From assembly GCA_016872715.1 (NCBI GenBank), contig VGZD01000010.1, positions 1 to 55,181 on the forward strand: 55,181 bases of DNA. The letters are read 5' to 3'. The position numbers and the translations under genes are program-made. Below are positions 27,892-36,700 of this stretch, in pieces; positions within the stretch are counted from its first letter, which is position 1, and each line of letters begins with the position of its first letter. The stretch comes from Planctomycetota bacterium (GTDB taxonomy: Bacteria; Planctomycetota; UBA1135; GCA-002686595). Below the pieces are notes generated by a model, which saw nothing but the letters and a program-made list of their open reading frames with translations, searched no databases and was not told the origin of the DNA.

Positions 27892-28839
27892 ATGAACGAG
27901 AGCGTCACTTCCCCGGTGTTTCAGCGCATCCTCTGCTGCGTCGCACAAGCAGCGACATCCGACGGCGCGCTCCAGCGCTCGCTGCAACTCGCGCAACACT
28001 TGAATGCGCGACTGCAATTGCTCCACGTCGTCCCACCGATCTTCGTCCCGCCGCTGTACGAGGCTGGACTCCAGCTCGGAGGGGTGAACGCCGACGCGTT
28101 GTCGCGCTCGCAGGCCGAGCACGCGCGCACGGCTCTGCGAACGCGCATCGCGCATCGACATGCCGATGCCACGTGGCGCGGGACGCCGCTCTCGGACCTG
28201 CTCGAAGTGGAGGTCGGCACGCCCGTTCGCGTCGTGCTCGAACGCGTGCAACGCGACGACATCGATCTCGTCGTCCTCGGCGACAGCGGGCGGCGCAAGC
28301 AACTCGACCTCGGCGGCCTGGCGCGTGCGCTCTACTCGCGCGCGAGCTGCCCGATCTGGATGCAGGTCGATGCGCCGCGCAGGATCGAACGCATCCTCGT
28401 GCCCATCGACGGCTCGGAGAGCAGCGCGCTGTTGCTCGATCGTGCCTGTGATCTCGCGCGCTCGTTCAAGGCCCGCGTGCACGCGCTCGAGTGCTTCGTG
28501 AGCCCCGAGTTGTACTACGGCGCTGGCCTCGACCTGCCGCCCACGTCGCTCCCCTACGCGCTCGACAGCCTGCGCAACGTCGAGCGCGAGGCGTTCGAGC
28601 ACTTTGTCGAGAACTACGCCTGGCAGGGCGTCGAGCACTCCTTCGAGTTCGTCGACGACGATCCGGCGCGGGCCATTCTCGCCGCACAGGAACACTACGA
28701 CTTGATCGTGATGGGCACGCAGGGTCGCAGCGCGCTCGCATCGGCGCTGCTCGGCAGCGTGACGTGGCAGGTGCTGCGCCTCGCGCGCACGCCGATCCTC
28801 ACGCTCCGCGCTCCGCAGCGCGTGCTCGCGAACGCCTGA
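27892..28839 (+). CDS. Tandem universal stress protein (UspA family)
   Basis: 315 residues with two Usp domains, about residues 6-155 and 160-310. Each starts with a R-I-L-x-x-V or R-I-L-V-P-I-D strand. The second has an ATP-binding motif G-x2-G-x9-G-S: G-T-Q-G-R-S near residue 280 followed by L-G-S. In the first the loop is G-D-S-G-R-R with no later G-S/T, so that half probably does not bind ATP, a common pattern in tandem Usps. Role unknown beyond stress survival. The strong SD at 27881-27887 decides this ATG. It is convergent with mrfB and overlaps its 3' end by 41 bp. Confidence 0.9.
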   Translation: MNESVTSPVFQRILCCVAQAATSDGALQRSLQLAQHLNARLQLLHVVPPIFVPPLYEAGLQLGGVNADALSRSQAEHARTALRTRIAHRHADATWRGTPLSDLLEVEVGTPVRVVLERVQRDDIDLVVLGDSGRRKQLDLGGLARALYSRASCPIWMQVDAPRRIERILVPIDGSESSALLLDRACDLARSFKARVHALECFVSPELYYGAGLDLPPTSLPYALDSLRNVEREAFEHFVENYAWQGVEHSFEFVDDDPARAILAAQEHYDLIVMGTQGRSALASALLGSVTWQVLRLARTPILTLRAPQRVLANA

Positions 28840-30079
28840 GCGCGCGCGACTTGCGGCGTTCGATGCGCTCTGCGAGTTCGCTCGAGCCCAGCACTCGTGC
28901 GCGCGCGCAGAGCTCGTCGAGCGCCTCGATCTCCCCGCGCTCTTCGCACGCGCGCGCGGCGAGCGCCAATGCCCCCGCGACCACGTCGGCCGATTCCTCG
29001 CCACCGCTCTCCAGAGCCCGTTTCGACCAGCGCCAGCACTCCTGCCAATCCCCCACCCGCTCGGCGCAGCGCGCGAGTGCCAGCGCCCGCGCAGGCGGCA
29101 CCGCTGCCAGCGCTCCCGTTGCGACGAGTGCCGCTGCCGGATCGTCAGCGCGCGCGAGATCCGCGAGCGCCGCGGCAATCACGACCAGACTGAGGATGTC
29201 GTCGCGGTTGTGCTCGAACACCTCCTCGAGCCGGTGCGAGCGACCGGCGAGATAGTCGTACCACGCCGCGGGCGCGAATGCGCCCGGCAGGTCGTGCGCT
29301 CGCGCCACGCCGGCGATGCTCCACTCCATCGTGGCGAGTCGGCCGTTGCTCGACTCCGCGCCGAAGAGCCGACGGCAGGGATGGTAGAGATCGAGGTGCA
29401 GGCAGCTCTCGAAGGGTGACGCGATGCCGTGCACGCGCATCTTGTCCTCGAGCCGATGGCGGTCGAACGACTTGCCGAAAAACGACACGAGCGCACCGGC
29501 CTCCGCCACGCGGCGCGCGCACTCGTCGAGCAGCGCGGGTTCGTCCTCCGGTCCGCGCAAGAACCCCTGCCACAGCTCGAAGCCTGCCCCGTCGAAGCGT
29601 CCGATCCCGACCAGAAAGGCCTTGGTTCCTGCGCCTCCGGCGAGTCCCGTGGTCTCGATGTCGAGGTAGAGCGCGCGTTCGAGCGAGAGTCCCGCGAGGC
29701 GTCGTTCGACACCGATCAGCGCGAGGTCCGAGGCTCGCGCTCGCAGCGCGCCGCGCAGCTCGACCTTCCCGTGCCGATGGTCGAGCGCAAAGCGCGTCAC
29801 GCGCGCGCAGGCAGTTCCGCGGGCACCTTCGAAGGCGACGAGCTCGCGCGGAGCGTCGGCGCCAGACGCGGCGCAGCGAGTGTTCCCCACGGTGTTCTCA
29901 GGGCTGCTCACCGCGTTGCTCCCCAAATTGCTCACCGCGTCGCTCCCGTGCTTGTCCAGTCGCGCGCGCAGCCACTCCGGCAGCTCCCGCGGCCCTGAGG
30001 GCAACGCCGCGGACGCGGCGGCTTGCGAGTCAGGCTCGCGCCGCAGGCGCCGCAGTCGGTCCATGAAGCTCTCCGTCAC
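28799..30079 (-). CDS. mrfB: MrfB/YprB-like DEDDh 3'-exonuclease
   Basis: 426 residues from a GTG that overlaps the mrfA stop by 4 bp; an ATG five codons later (30064) is an alternative. The exonuclease has DEDDh-type residues: Asp140 and Glu142 in L-D-I-E-T-T-G, Asp206 in G-K-S-F-D-R-H-R-L, and His290 with Asp293/294 in H-N-R-D-D. In Bacillus subtilis, the partner of MrfA (YprA) is the exonuclease MrfB (YprB), and the pair removes mitomycin lesions independently of UvrABC. The C-terminal 130 residues are helical repeats of TPR type, as in YprB. The gene order and overlap here match that pair. Confidence 0.83.
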   Translation of the reverse strand: MTESFMDRLRRLRREPDSQAAASAALPSGPRELPEWLRARLDKHGSDAVSNLGSNAVSSPENTVGNTRCAASGADAPRELVAFEGARGTACARVTRFALDHRHGKVELRGALRARASDLALIGVERRLAGLSLERALYLDIETTGLAGGAGTKAFLVGIGRFDGAGFELWQGFLRGPEDEPALLDECARRVAEAGALVSFFGKSFDRHRLEDKMRVHGIASPFESCLHLDLYHPCRRLFGAESSNGRLATMEWSIAGVARAHDLPGAFAPAAWYDYLAGRSHRLEEVFEHNRDDILSLVVIAAALADLARADDPAAALVATGALAAVPPARALALARCAERVGDWQECWRWSKRALESGGEESADVVAGALALAARACEERGEIEALDELCARARVLGSSELAERIERRKSRALRRSRARAAERGA

Positions 30080-32484
30080 GCCACGCCTTCGGGTTGCACG
30101 CGGCGCGCGACGGCGCCGCTGACGAGGTGCTCGAGCAGCCGACGCGTCGCGAGCTTGCCTTGCTGGCCGCACTCCGCGCGCGGCCCGACGCAGGCGGGAC
30201 AACCGTGCTTGCACTCACAGCGTGCCACGACCTCGAGCGCGGCCTCGAAGACGTCGCGGTGGTTCTCGAACAGCACTTCCGCGAGCCCCACGCCACCCTG
30301 CACACGGTCGTACAGCACGATCGCGGGTCGCAGGAAGTGCGTGGAGCGCACCTCGGTCGAAAGCCCGAGGTCCTGCGGCTGGCAGCGCAAGAACAGCGGC
30401 GCGACGCGCCGCAGCAGCCCGCCCGCTCCGCGCCACGCCGCGCCGCGCTCGGAGCCCACCAGTCCCAGCGCCTGCGCCGTCTCGTTGGAGATCGTGAGCA
30501 CGAACGACTGCGTGTCGAGCTCCTCGGGCGGTAGGTGGATCGCCTCCGTGCCGACGTTCTCGCGCGTGTAGAAGCGGATCTTCTTGTACTGCGTCGCGAC
30601 GGTGGTCACATGCACTTCGCCGGTGTGGACCGCGTAGTCCTCGATTCCGTCCGCGCGCTCGCGCAGCGCCTGCTTCTCCTGTCGCAGCACGCGCAGCGTC
30701 GTATCCACTTCCGCTTCCGTGAAGTAGTCGCTCTCGACCGCGCGCACGTACGCGCGCCGGTTCTGGTAGTCGAAGCGCTCGACCTTCCACGTCTCGCCTT
30801 GCACCTGATAGATCGCGCCCTCGTGCACGGTCGTGAGCGAACCCTCGCGGTCGATCTCGCCGATCGCCTTCTTCGTCTCGACGTCGAGGATCAGCACGTT
30901 GTCCGGTCCGCCACCGGCGAGCGTCACGTCTTGCGCGGGATAGGCGTCCGCCATCCAGTGCCACGTGTCGCCGCGCCGCAACAGGAGCTTGGACTCCTCC
31001 GCGAGGTAGTCGAGGATCTCCGGCACGTGCGGCGCGCCGCGGAAGCTGCCACTTCCCAACTCGCTCTCGCGGAATGGGAGCTCGAACGACGCGCACTTCA
31101 CCTGCTCGGAGAGAATCACGAGGTTGTCGGGGTCGAGCCCGAGGCGCTCGCGCGGCGCGGAGAACAGATAGTCGGGATGCGCGGACAGGTACTGGTCGAG
31201 CGGATCGGAGCGCGTGATCAGAACCGTCAGGCTCGGCTGTCCACGGCGGCCCACGCGTCCCGCGCGCTGCCAGAAGGACGCCTGCGAGCCGGGGTATCCG
31301 ACCAGCACCGCCACGTCGAGGCGCCCGATGTCGATCCCGAGTTCGAGCGCGTTGGTCGAGACGACGACCTTGACGCTGCCCTGCCGCAGCCCCTCCTCGA
31401 TCTCGCGCCGGTGCAGCGGCAAATAGCCGCCGCGATAGCCGCGAATCTCGTCGGGCGCCAGCCCGAACTCCGCGGCGCTCTCCTTCAGATAGCGCGTGAG
31501 CACCTCGACGCCCGTGCGCTGCTGGCAGAAGAAGATCACCTGACGCGCAGGGCCGCACAGGTGCTTGGCGAGACGCCGCGCTTCTTCGAGCGCGTTGGCG
31601 CGCAGACCGGCGACCGCATCGAGCAGCGGCGGGTTGTACACGCCGAACACGCGCTCGCCCGAGGGAGAGCCGTCCTCGTCGACCACGGCGACGTCGCGCC
31701 CCGTGAGTCGTCGGGCGTGCGCAGCCGCGTCGCGCAGCGTCGCCGAGCACAGGATGAACCGCGGGTGGCTGCCGTAGTGCGCCGCGATGCGCAGCAAACG
31801 CCGCAGCACGTTCGCGACACTCGAACCGAACACGCCCGAGAGCGTGTGCACCTCGTCGATCACGATCGTGCGCAAGTTGGCGAACAGCTCGGACCACTTC
31901 GCGTGGTTGGGGAGGATGCCTGCATGGAGCATCCACGGGTTCGTCAGCACGATGTGGCCGTCGTCGCGCAAGGTGCGCCGCACGCTCGGCGGCGTGTCGC
32001 CGTCGTAGGTGAAGCTGTGCCAGTCGAAGCCGAGCGCTCCGATGAGCGCATTGAGTCCGCTCGACTGATCCTGACTCAACGCCTTGGTCGGGAAGAGCGC
32101 GATGGCGCGCGCGGCGCCGTCGGACTCCAACAGTCGCTGCAGCAGCGGCGCGACGTAGCACAGGGTCTTGCCCGACGCCGTCGGTGTCGCGATCAGCACG
32201 TCGCGACCTTCGAGCGCGAGCTCGATCGCTCGCGCTTGGTGCTCGTAGAGACGCGACTGACCGCGCGCGGCGAGCACTTCCCGCAGCCGCGGATCGAGCA
32301 CAGCGTTCAGCGCGCGGCTGCGCTCCGCACGCGCGGGGACGCGCTGCCAGTGGGGGAAGCGCGGCGCGAGCTCGGGGTCCGCGCGCAGCAGCGCCTCCAA
32401 CTCGGGCACGGTGCGCCGCGAGCGCGACAGGCGCGCGCCACCTTCTTCGGGCGACGGAACAGCGGTGGACTCGGGCTGCGTCAT
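30076..32484 (-). CDS. mrfA: MrfA/YprA-like DEAD/DEAH helicase with DUF1998
   Basis: 802 residues from the ATG at 32484. Walker A is T-P-T-A-S-G-K-T (100-107), the DEVH box is I-D-E-V-H-T-L, motif III is C-S-A-T-L-R-D, and motif VI is Q-R-A-G-R-V-G-R-R-G, so it is a complete SF2 helicase. The C-terminus has C-E-C-K-H-G-C-P-A-C-V-G-P, the four-cysteine cluster of DUF1998 that binds zinc in MrfA. In B. subtilis MrfA is a 3'-5' helicase that works with the exonuclease MrfB on bulky DNA adducts. mrfB follows with a 4-bp overlap. A possible longer form starts upstream at 32589 but lacks family-like sequence. Confidence 0.87.
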   Translation of the reverse strand: MTQPESTAVPSPEEGGARLSRSRRTVPELEALLRADPELAPRFPHWQRVPARAERSRALNAVLDPRLREVLAARGQSRLYEHQARAIELALEGRDVLIATPTASGKTLCYVAPLLQRLLESDGAARAIALFPTKALSQDQSSGLNALIGALGFDWHSFTYDGDTPPSVRRTLRDDGHIVLTNPWMLHAGILPNHAKWSELFANLRTIVIDEVHTLSGVFGSSVANVLRRLLRIAAHYGSHPRFILCSATLRDAAAHARRLTGRDVAVVDEDGSPSGERVFGVYNPPLLDAVAGLRANALEEARRLAKHLCGPARQVIFFCQQRTGVEVLTRYLKESAAEFGLAPDEIRGYRGGYLPLHRREIEEGLRQGSVKVVVSTNALELGIDIGRLDVAVLVGYPGSQASFWQRAGRVGRRGQPSLTVLITRSDPLDQYLSAHPDYLFSAPRERLGLDPDNLVILSEQVKCASFELPFRESELGSGSFRGAPHVPEILDYLAEESKLLLRRGDTWHWMADAYPAQDVTLAGGGPDNVLILDVETKKAIGEIDREGSLTTVHEGAIYQVQGETWKVERFDYQNRRAYVRAVESDYFTEAEVDTTLRVLRQEKQALRERADGIEDYAVHTGEVHVTTVATQYKKIRFYTRENVGTEAIHLPPEELDTQSFVLTISNETAQALGLVGSERGAAWRGAGGLLRRVAPLFLRCQPQDLGLSTEVRSTHFLRPAIVLYDRVQGGVGLAEVLFENHRDVFEAALEVVARCECKHGCPACVGPRAECGQQGKLATRRLLEHLVSGAVARRVQPEGVA

Positions 32485-32589
32485 GGTGCCGAACTCCGCG
32501 GCCGCAGGCCCGCTCTCGGGGCCGAGAAGGCCGATCGTTGTCCGAATGTTAGGCGCTCGGTCGAGCCCCCGCAAGCACCGCTCGCGCAC

Positions 32590-34335
32590 CTACTCCGACT
32601 GCAGCAGGGCGCGCAGCGCGACCGTGAGATCCCCCTTCACCTGCGCCAGCCGCGCGCCGGTGCGATAGGCCGCCACCACGCCGCCATCGGGCAGGGTGAG
32701 CTCGCCGAGGCTGAACTCCAGCCCGTCACCGCTGTAGCGCACGATCCGCACCGTCACCGCCCCGCGCAGCGTCTCGTCCCCACGCTGCAGAATCTGCTCG
32801 GCGCGCACGTTGAGCACCCGATCGACGAGCTTGGCGAACTCCCGGGCCTCGAGCGTCGTGCCCATGCGGACCCAACGTCCCTTGTCCTCGCGCCCGTAGG
32901 AGCGCGTGGCCGGGCCTTGGAGCAACTCGATGCGGGCCACTTCGATCTCGGGCACGCGGTGCAGGTCGAGGCTGCGCCACGAGTCGGCGGGACGCGCGGC
33001 GAGCGCGAGCAGCTCGGACGACACGAGCGAAACCAGCGAGTCACCGTCGCGTCGGAATTGCACGGCTTCGACGCCGTCCGCCGCGCGCACGATCGGTCCG
33101 AACACGCCGCCCTGCACGTCCTCGCTCGTGTGAACTCGGATCGCGGCGACCACGTCCTGCGAGGCGAGGCTGCGCCCCACCAGAAAATCGTCGATGCGCG
33201 CGCGCTCGAGCACGCCGAGTGCGTCCCCCACGAGTTGCGCGTCCGCGACGTCGCCCGCGAGCACCAGCTTCCCGCCTTCGCTCGCGCGCACCTGCCAGCC
33301 GCGCTCCACCCGCTCGAGCGTCGTGGCGCGCTCGCCGTGCGTGAGCTCGACCTTCAGCACGCTGTCGCGCGCCACGCTGGCGAACTCGCGCTCGATCAAT
33401 CCCAAGGACGGCGGCGCGATGCTCATCACCGCGTCCGGCCCGACGCGGAACACGTAGGGCAAGCCCTCCTTTGCCGCATACCACATCTCGCTCGCGCCCT
33501 CGGGCGCGAGCAGGAGCGCTTCGCGCCGACCGTCGGCCGAGACGAGCTCGACGCGCAGTCGCGCAGGATCGAGGCCGTACTCGCGCAGCGGGCCGGGCGC
33601 ATCGATGAACGAAAACGCGCGCATCGCACAGGCGCTGACGAGCATGCGATCGAACGTCTCGCGGTCGAGCGCGGCCTCGAACGGCTCGGCCGCGCGCCAG
33701 CCGCCGTCGAGCAGCGCCACCAGGCCCAAATCGCTCGCCTGCGCCTGAGGATCGAACAGGATGGTGCCGGTGCGCCGCAACTCGACGACCTGACGCGCGG
33801 ACGTGCGCAACAGAAAGCGCGAGCGCCAGTCTGGCAGGTCGCGCTCCAACGTCGAGTCCAGCGCGCGCTCCGTGCGGAAGATCTCACCGTCGGCGCGCGC
33901 GTAGACCCAGTTCTCGTCGAGATCGACGGCGCCGAGCTCGATCTTGCGCTGGAGCAGTCTGTCTCCGAGGTCTTCCTCGATCTCGATCAGGACGCGCGGC
34001 GGATCCAGCGACACCTTGGCGGGATCGGTGTCCGGCGCCGGCTTGGCGTGCTGCGTCGAGAGCGAGTCGAGCAGCACCTCGATCACGGCCATCTCCGCCG
34101 GGAAATCGACGGGATCGACGATCTGCCACTCGGTCGGTCGGCGCTCGACGCGCAGCTGCAGGCCGCGCTCGAGATTGTCGACGCGGATCGAGCGCACGCG
34201 CGTGCGGTCGAACCCCGAGAGCAACGCCGCCTCGGCGCGCGTGCGCAGCGACTGCTGCTCCCCGCGCTGCCAGAGCGCGAGCGCGACGAGGCCCCCCACC
34301 ACGACCGACAACGTCACGAGCTTGCGCAGGTGCAT
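32590..34335 (-). CDS. DUF4340 domain protein of ABC-GldG cassette
   Basis: 581 residues from the ATG at 34335, 2 bp after the GldG-like stop. A basic N-terminus and one hydrophobic segment (about residues 8-22) make a membrane anchor, so the large body lies outside the cytoplasm. The body matches the DUF4340 pattern: repeated beta-rich units, with W-Q-I-V-D-P-V-D-F-P-A, L-G-L-I-E-R-E-F and similar lines. This family is found next to ABC-2 transport genes with GldG-like proteins in several phyla, but its role is unknown. It is the last gene of the cassette, followed by mrfA after 105 bp. Confidence 0.8.
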   Translation of the reverse strand: MHLRKLVTLSVVVGGLVALALWQRGEQQSLRTRAEAALLSGFDRTRVRSIRVDNLERGLQLRVERRPTEWQIVDPVDFPAEMAVIEVLLDSLSTQHAKPAPDTDPAKVSLDPPRVLIEIEEDLGDRLLQRKIELGAVDLDENWVYARADGEIFRTERALDSTLERDLPDWRSRFLLRTSARQVVELRRTGTILFDPQAQASDLGLVALLDGGWRAAEPFEAALDRETFDRMLVSACAMRAFSFIDAPGPLREYGLDPARLRVELVSADGRREALLLAPEGASEMWYAAKEGLPYVFRVGPDAVMSIAPPSLGLIEREFASVARDSVLKVELTHGERATTLERVERGWQVRASEGGKLVLAGDVADAQLVGDALGVLERARIDDFLVGRSLASQDVVAAIRVHTSEDVQGGVFGPIVRAADGVEAVQFRRDGDSLVSLVSSELLALAARPADSWRSLDLHRVPEIEVARIELLQGPATRSYGREDKGRWVRMGTTLEAREFAKLVDRVLNVRAEQILQRGDETLRGAVTVRIVRYSGDGLEFSLGELTLPDGGVVAAYRTGARLAQVKGDLTVALRALLQSE

Positions 34336-34337
34336 GC

Positions 34338-35963
34338 TCAGCGTCTCCGCGCGAAGGCCACGACGACACCGAGCACCGCGCACAGGCCGGGGAGCACGCC
34401 GAACGCGAGCACGTTCAGCAGCGTGAGCGCACTCGTGTTGGCGAGATCGAGCACGCGCTGCTCCACTTCGCGCGGACGGATCACGAGGCGATAGTCACGC
34501 TGCGCGAGCCAGTTGAAGACGTTCATCACGAAGTCGCGGTTGCGAGCGAGGATGTCGTTGGAGAGCACGTCGCTCGCTCCGAGCGCGATCACGCGCGCCG
34601 CGCGCCGCTCGCTCTGCGCACCGGATGGCGAGTCCGAGCCGGAATCCGAGCCGGAATCCGAGCCGGAATCCGAGCCGAAGTCGGAGTCCACCGGCGGAAA
34701 CGCAAGCGCCATGGCCACGGCGAAGGGGCCCGTTTCCTCGCCGCGCTGGTCGAAGCGCCAGTCGCCGCGACCGCCCGACTGCGGCAGATCGCGCCAACTG
34801 GCCTCCGGGCTGCGCAGCAGGTCGACGAGCACCGAGTTCTGCGGCCGGATGCCCTCGGGCACGAGCGCGCGCGCGTTGGGCAGGCCGACGCGCTCGTCCG
34901 CCCGCCACAGCGACTCCGTGACCGGATGGCGACGGTCGAGCCCCGCGCCGGCGACCACGATCGTGCCGCACTGCTCGATCCCCATGCGCCAGCCGCCGAA
35001 TCCATCGGGAATCGGCTGGGCCACGAAACCGGCGCGCGCGCCGATTCCCAGTCGCGCCGCCAGGGCCTCGGGACTGCCGGGCTGGCCGAACAACGCCGCA
35101 TTTCCGGTCGTCGTGACGAGCAGCCGCCCACCGTCTTGGACGAAGCGCTCGATCACGTCGAGCTCGGCGCTCGAGAAGGGCTGCTGGGGATCGACGATGG
35201 CGATCACGCGCACGTCGGACGGCACGCTCGGATCCGCACTGGAGTCCCAGCGATCCGCGCGCAGTCCGTCCGCGACGAGGGCCGAGTGCAGCCGACCGAG
35301 GCCGAGCGGCTTTTCGACGTCGAACAGGTCGCGCTCGCCATGTCCGACCGTGAACACGATGCGCGGCGTCTCCTCGATCGAAACGCGCAGCAGCGCGACG
35401 CCGAGCGCCTCCTCGCCACGGAACGCCTCGAGCGTCGGCTCGCTCTCGACGAGCGGGTTGCCGGGGTCGATGCGCGCGATGTCGCGCAGCAGGCGCAGCA
35501 CGACCTTGTGCTTGCCGCGCGTGACGACGACCACGTTGTCTTCCTCGAGGCCGAGCTCCTTCATGCGCACCGACACCTTGGCGACGTCGGCGAGGTCGTG
35601 CTCGCGCACCTTCAGCTGGTCGGGGAACTGGTTGCGGGCCACGTGGAGCAACTGCGACATGCGCCCCTGCGCCTGTGCCCCGACGCGCGTCAGCGGATAG
35701 TCGAAGGGCCGGAAGAACACCTCGACGAGCACCGGCTCGGGCAGCTTCACCACGAGCTCGGCGAGCCGCTCGTCGAGCGTGTTGCTGCCGACGGCCGTGA
35801 GGTCGAAACGCCGCCGCAGGCCGGGCAAGGTGCCCAGATACGTGACCAGCACGGCGCCGAGGAACATCAGTCCCACGACGCCGAAGACCTGCAGCAGGAG
35901 CGAGGAGCGCGACCACGCGAGCGTGCCGCCGCGCCCCGCGAGGGCCGGGGTTCTCACCACCAT
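34338..35963 (-). CDS. GldG-like ABC transport auxiliary protein
   Basis: 541 residues from the ATG at 35963; this overlaps the permease end by 10 bp, and a GTG at 35957 would overlap by 4. One hydrophobic segment follows the N-terminus (L-L-L-Q-V-F-G-V-V-G-L-M) and another is close to the C-terminus (L-A-F-G-V-L-P-G-L-C). The body has the GldG pattern: N-T-L-D-E-R-L, V-E-V-F-F-R-P-F-D, V-G-H-G-E, and L-V-T-T-T-G-N. A low-complexity (G-S-D-S)4 stretch near residue 430 comes from a 12-bp tandem repeat. Family members resemble gliding-motility GldG but are usual in non-gliding bacteria as part of ABC-2 exporters; substrate unknown. Confidence 0.83.
   Translation of the reverse strand: MVVRTPALAGRGGTLAWSRSSLLLQVFGVVGLMFLGAVLVTYLGTLPGLRRRFDLTAVGSNTLDERLAELVVKLPEPVLVEVFFRPFDYPLTRVGAQAQGRMSQLLHVARNQFPDQLKVREHDLADVAKVSVRMKELGLEEDNVVVVTRGKHKVVLRLLRDIARIDPGNPLVESEPTLEAFRGEEALGVALLRVSIEETPRIVFTVGHGERDLFDVEKPLGLGRLHSALVADGLRADRWDSSADPSVPSDVRVIAIVDPQQPFSSAELDVIERFVQDGGRLLVTTTGNAALFGQPGSPEALAARLGIGARAGFVAQPIPDGFGGWRMGIEQCGTIVVAGAGLDRRHPVTESLWRADERVGLPNARALVPEGIRPQNSVLVDLLRSPEASWRDLPQSGGRGDWRFDQRGEETGPFAVAMALAFPPVDSDFGSDSGSDSGSDSGSDSPSGAQSERRAARVIALGASDVLSNDILARNRDFVMNVFNWLAQRDYRLVIRPREVEQRVLDLANTSALTLLNVLAFGVLPGLCAVLGVVVAFARRR
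34633..34680. repeat. 12-bp tandem repeat (four units) in GldG-like gene
   Basis: Four units of the pattern TCCGAGCCGGAA; the last differs slightly. It is in frame (4 codons per unit), encoding the G-S-D-S repeat of the GldG-like protein. Copy number is likely to vary between strains. Confidence 0.85.
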
Positions 35964-36700
35964 CGCCGGGCCTCCAGCACGCGCGTCGCGACGAACGAGA
36001 AGAAGCCGGTCCAGACGACGAAGAACAGCACGTGCTTGGTGTCGAGCGCGCCGACGACGAAGCTCGCTTGGAACTGCGTGATCACGTTGGCGTGCCCGAG
36101 CGCCACGCGCAGCGGCGAGCCCGGCGGGAGCGCGAGCAGGGCATCGACGAACGGCAGCGACAGGATGGCGGCGTTGGCGATGGTGGCGAAAAACGCCGCC
36201 AGCAAGGGCGTGTTGCACAGGGCGCTGATGGCCAGCCCGACCGAGCAGAACAGCGCGGAGACCAGCGTCGCACCACACACGCCCGAGACGAGCGGCGCCC
36301 AGTCCGGCGGCGTGCCCAGCGCCGCGAGCGCGAGCCCGTAGAGGAACGCGCTCGACCACAGCACCGCGAGCAGCGTGGTCGCGGCGAGCAGCTTGCCGAG
36401 CACGACCGCGAAGTCGCTCACCGGGGCCGTGAGCAGGAACTCGAGCACTCCGGTGCGCGCTTCCTCGCTGAACATGCGCATGGTGAGCAGCGGAGGCAGC
36501 AGCACCACGAGCATCCAGAACGTGTAGCTGCCGCCGAGCAAGAACGACATCGACTGCAGCACGTCGCCGCCAAAACCCTTCACGGAGAGCACGAAGAAGA
36601 AGCCGTTGAACGCGAGCGCGATGCACAGCAGCACCCACGCCAAGGGCGAGAAGAACAGCCCCGCGAGCTCGCGGCGGTAGATCGTCCAAGCCCCGCTCAC
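35954..36700 (-). CDS. ABC-2 transporter permease
   Basis: 248 residues from a GTG overlapping the ATPase stop by 4 bp. Hydrophobic segments follow an N-terminal R-R-E-L-A-G-L-F-F-S-P-L-A-W typical of GldF/NosY-type permeases; about six membrane helices in all. E-E-A-R-T-G-V-L-E-F-L-L-T-A-P-V after the second helix is the conserved cytoplasmic motif of this class. With the ATPase and the GldG-like and DUF4340 genes it forms an ABC export or envelope-remodelling complex. Substrate unknown. Confidence 0.88.
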   Translation of the reverse strand: MSGAWTIYRRELAGLFFSPLAWVLLCIALAFNGFFFVLSVKGFGGDVLQSMSFLLGGSYTFWMLVVLLPPLLTMRMFSEEARTGVLEFLLTAPVSDFAVVLGKLLAATTLLAVLWSSAFLYGLALAALGTPPDWAPLVSGVCGATLVSALFCSVGLAISALCNTPLLAAFFATIANAAILSLPFVDALLALPPGSPLRVALGHANVITQFQASFVVGALDTKHVLFFVVWTGFFSFVATRVLEARRWW

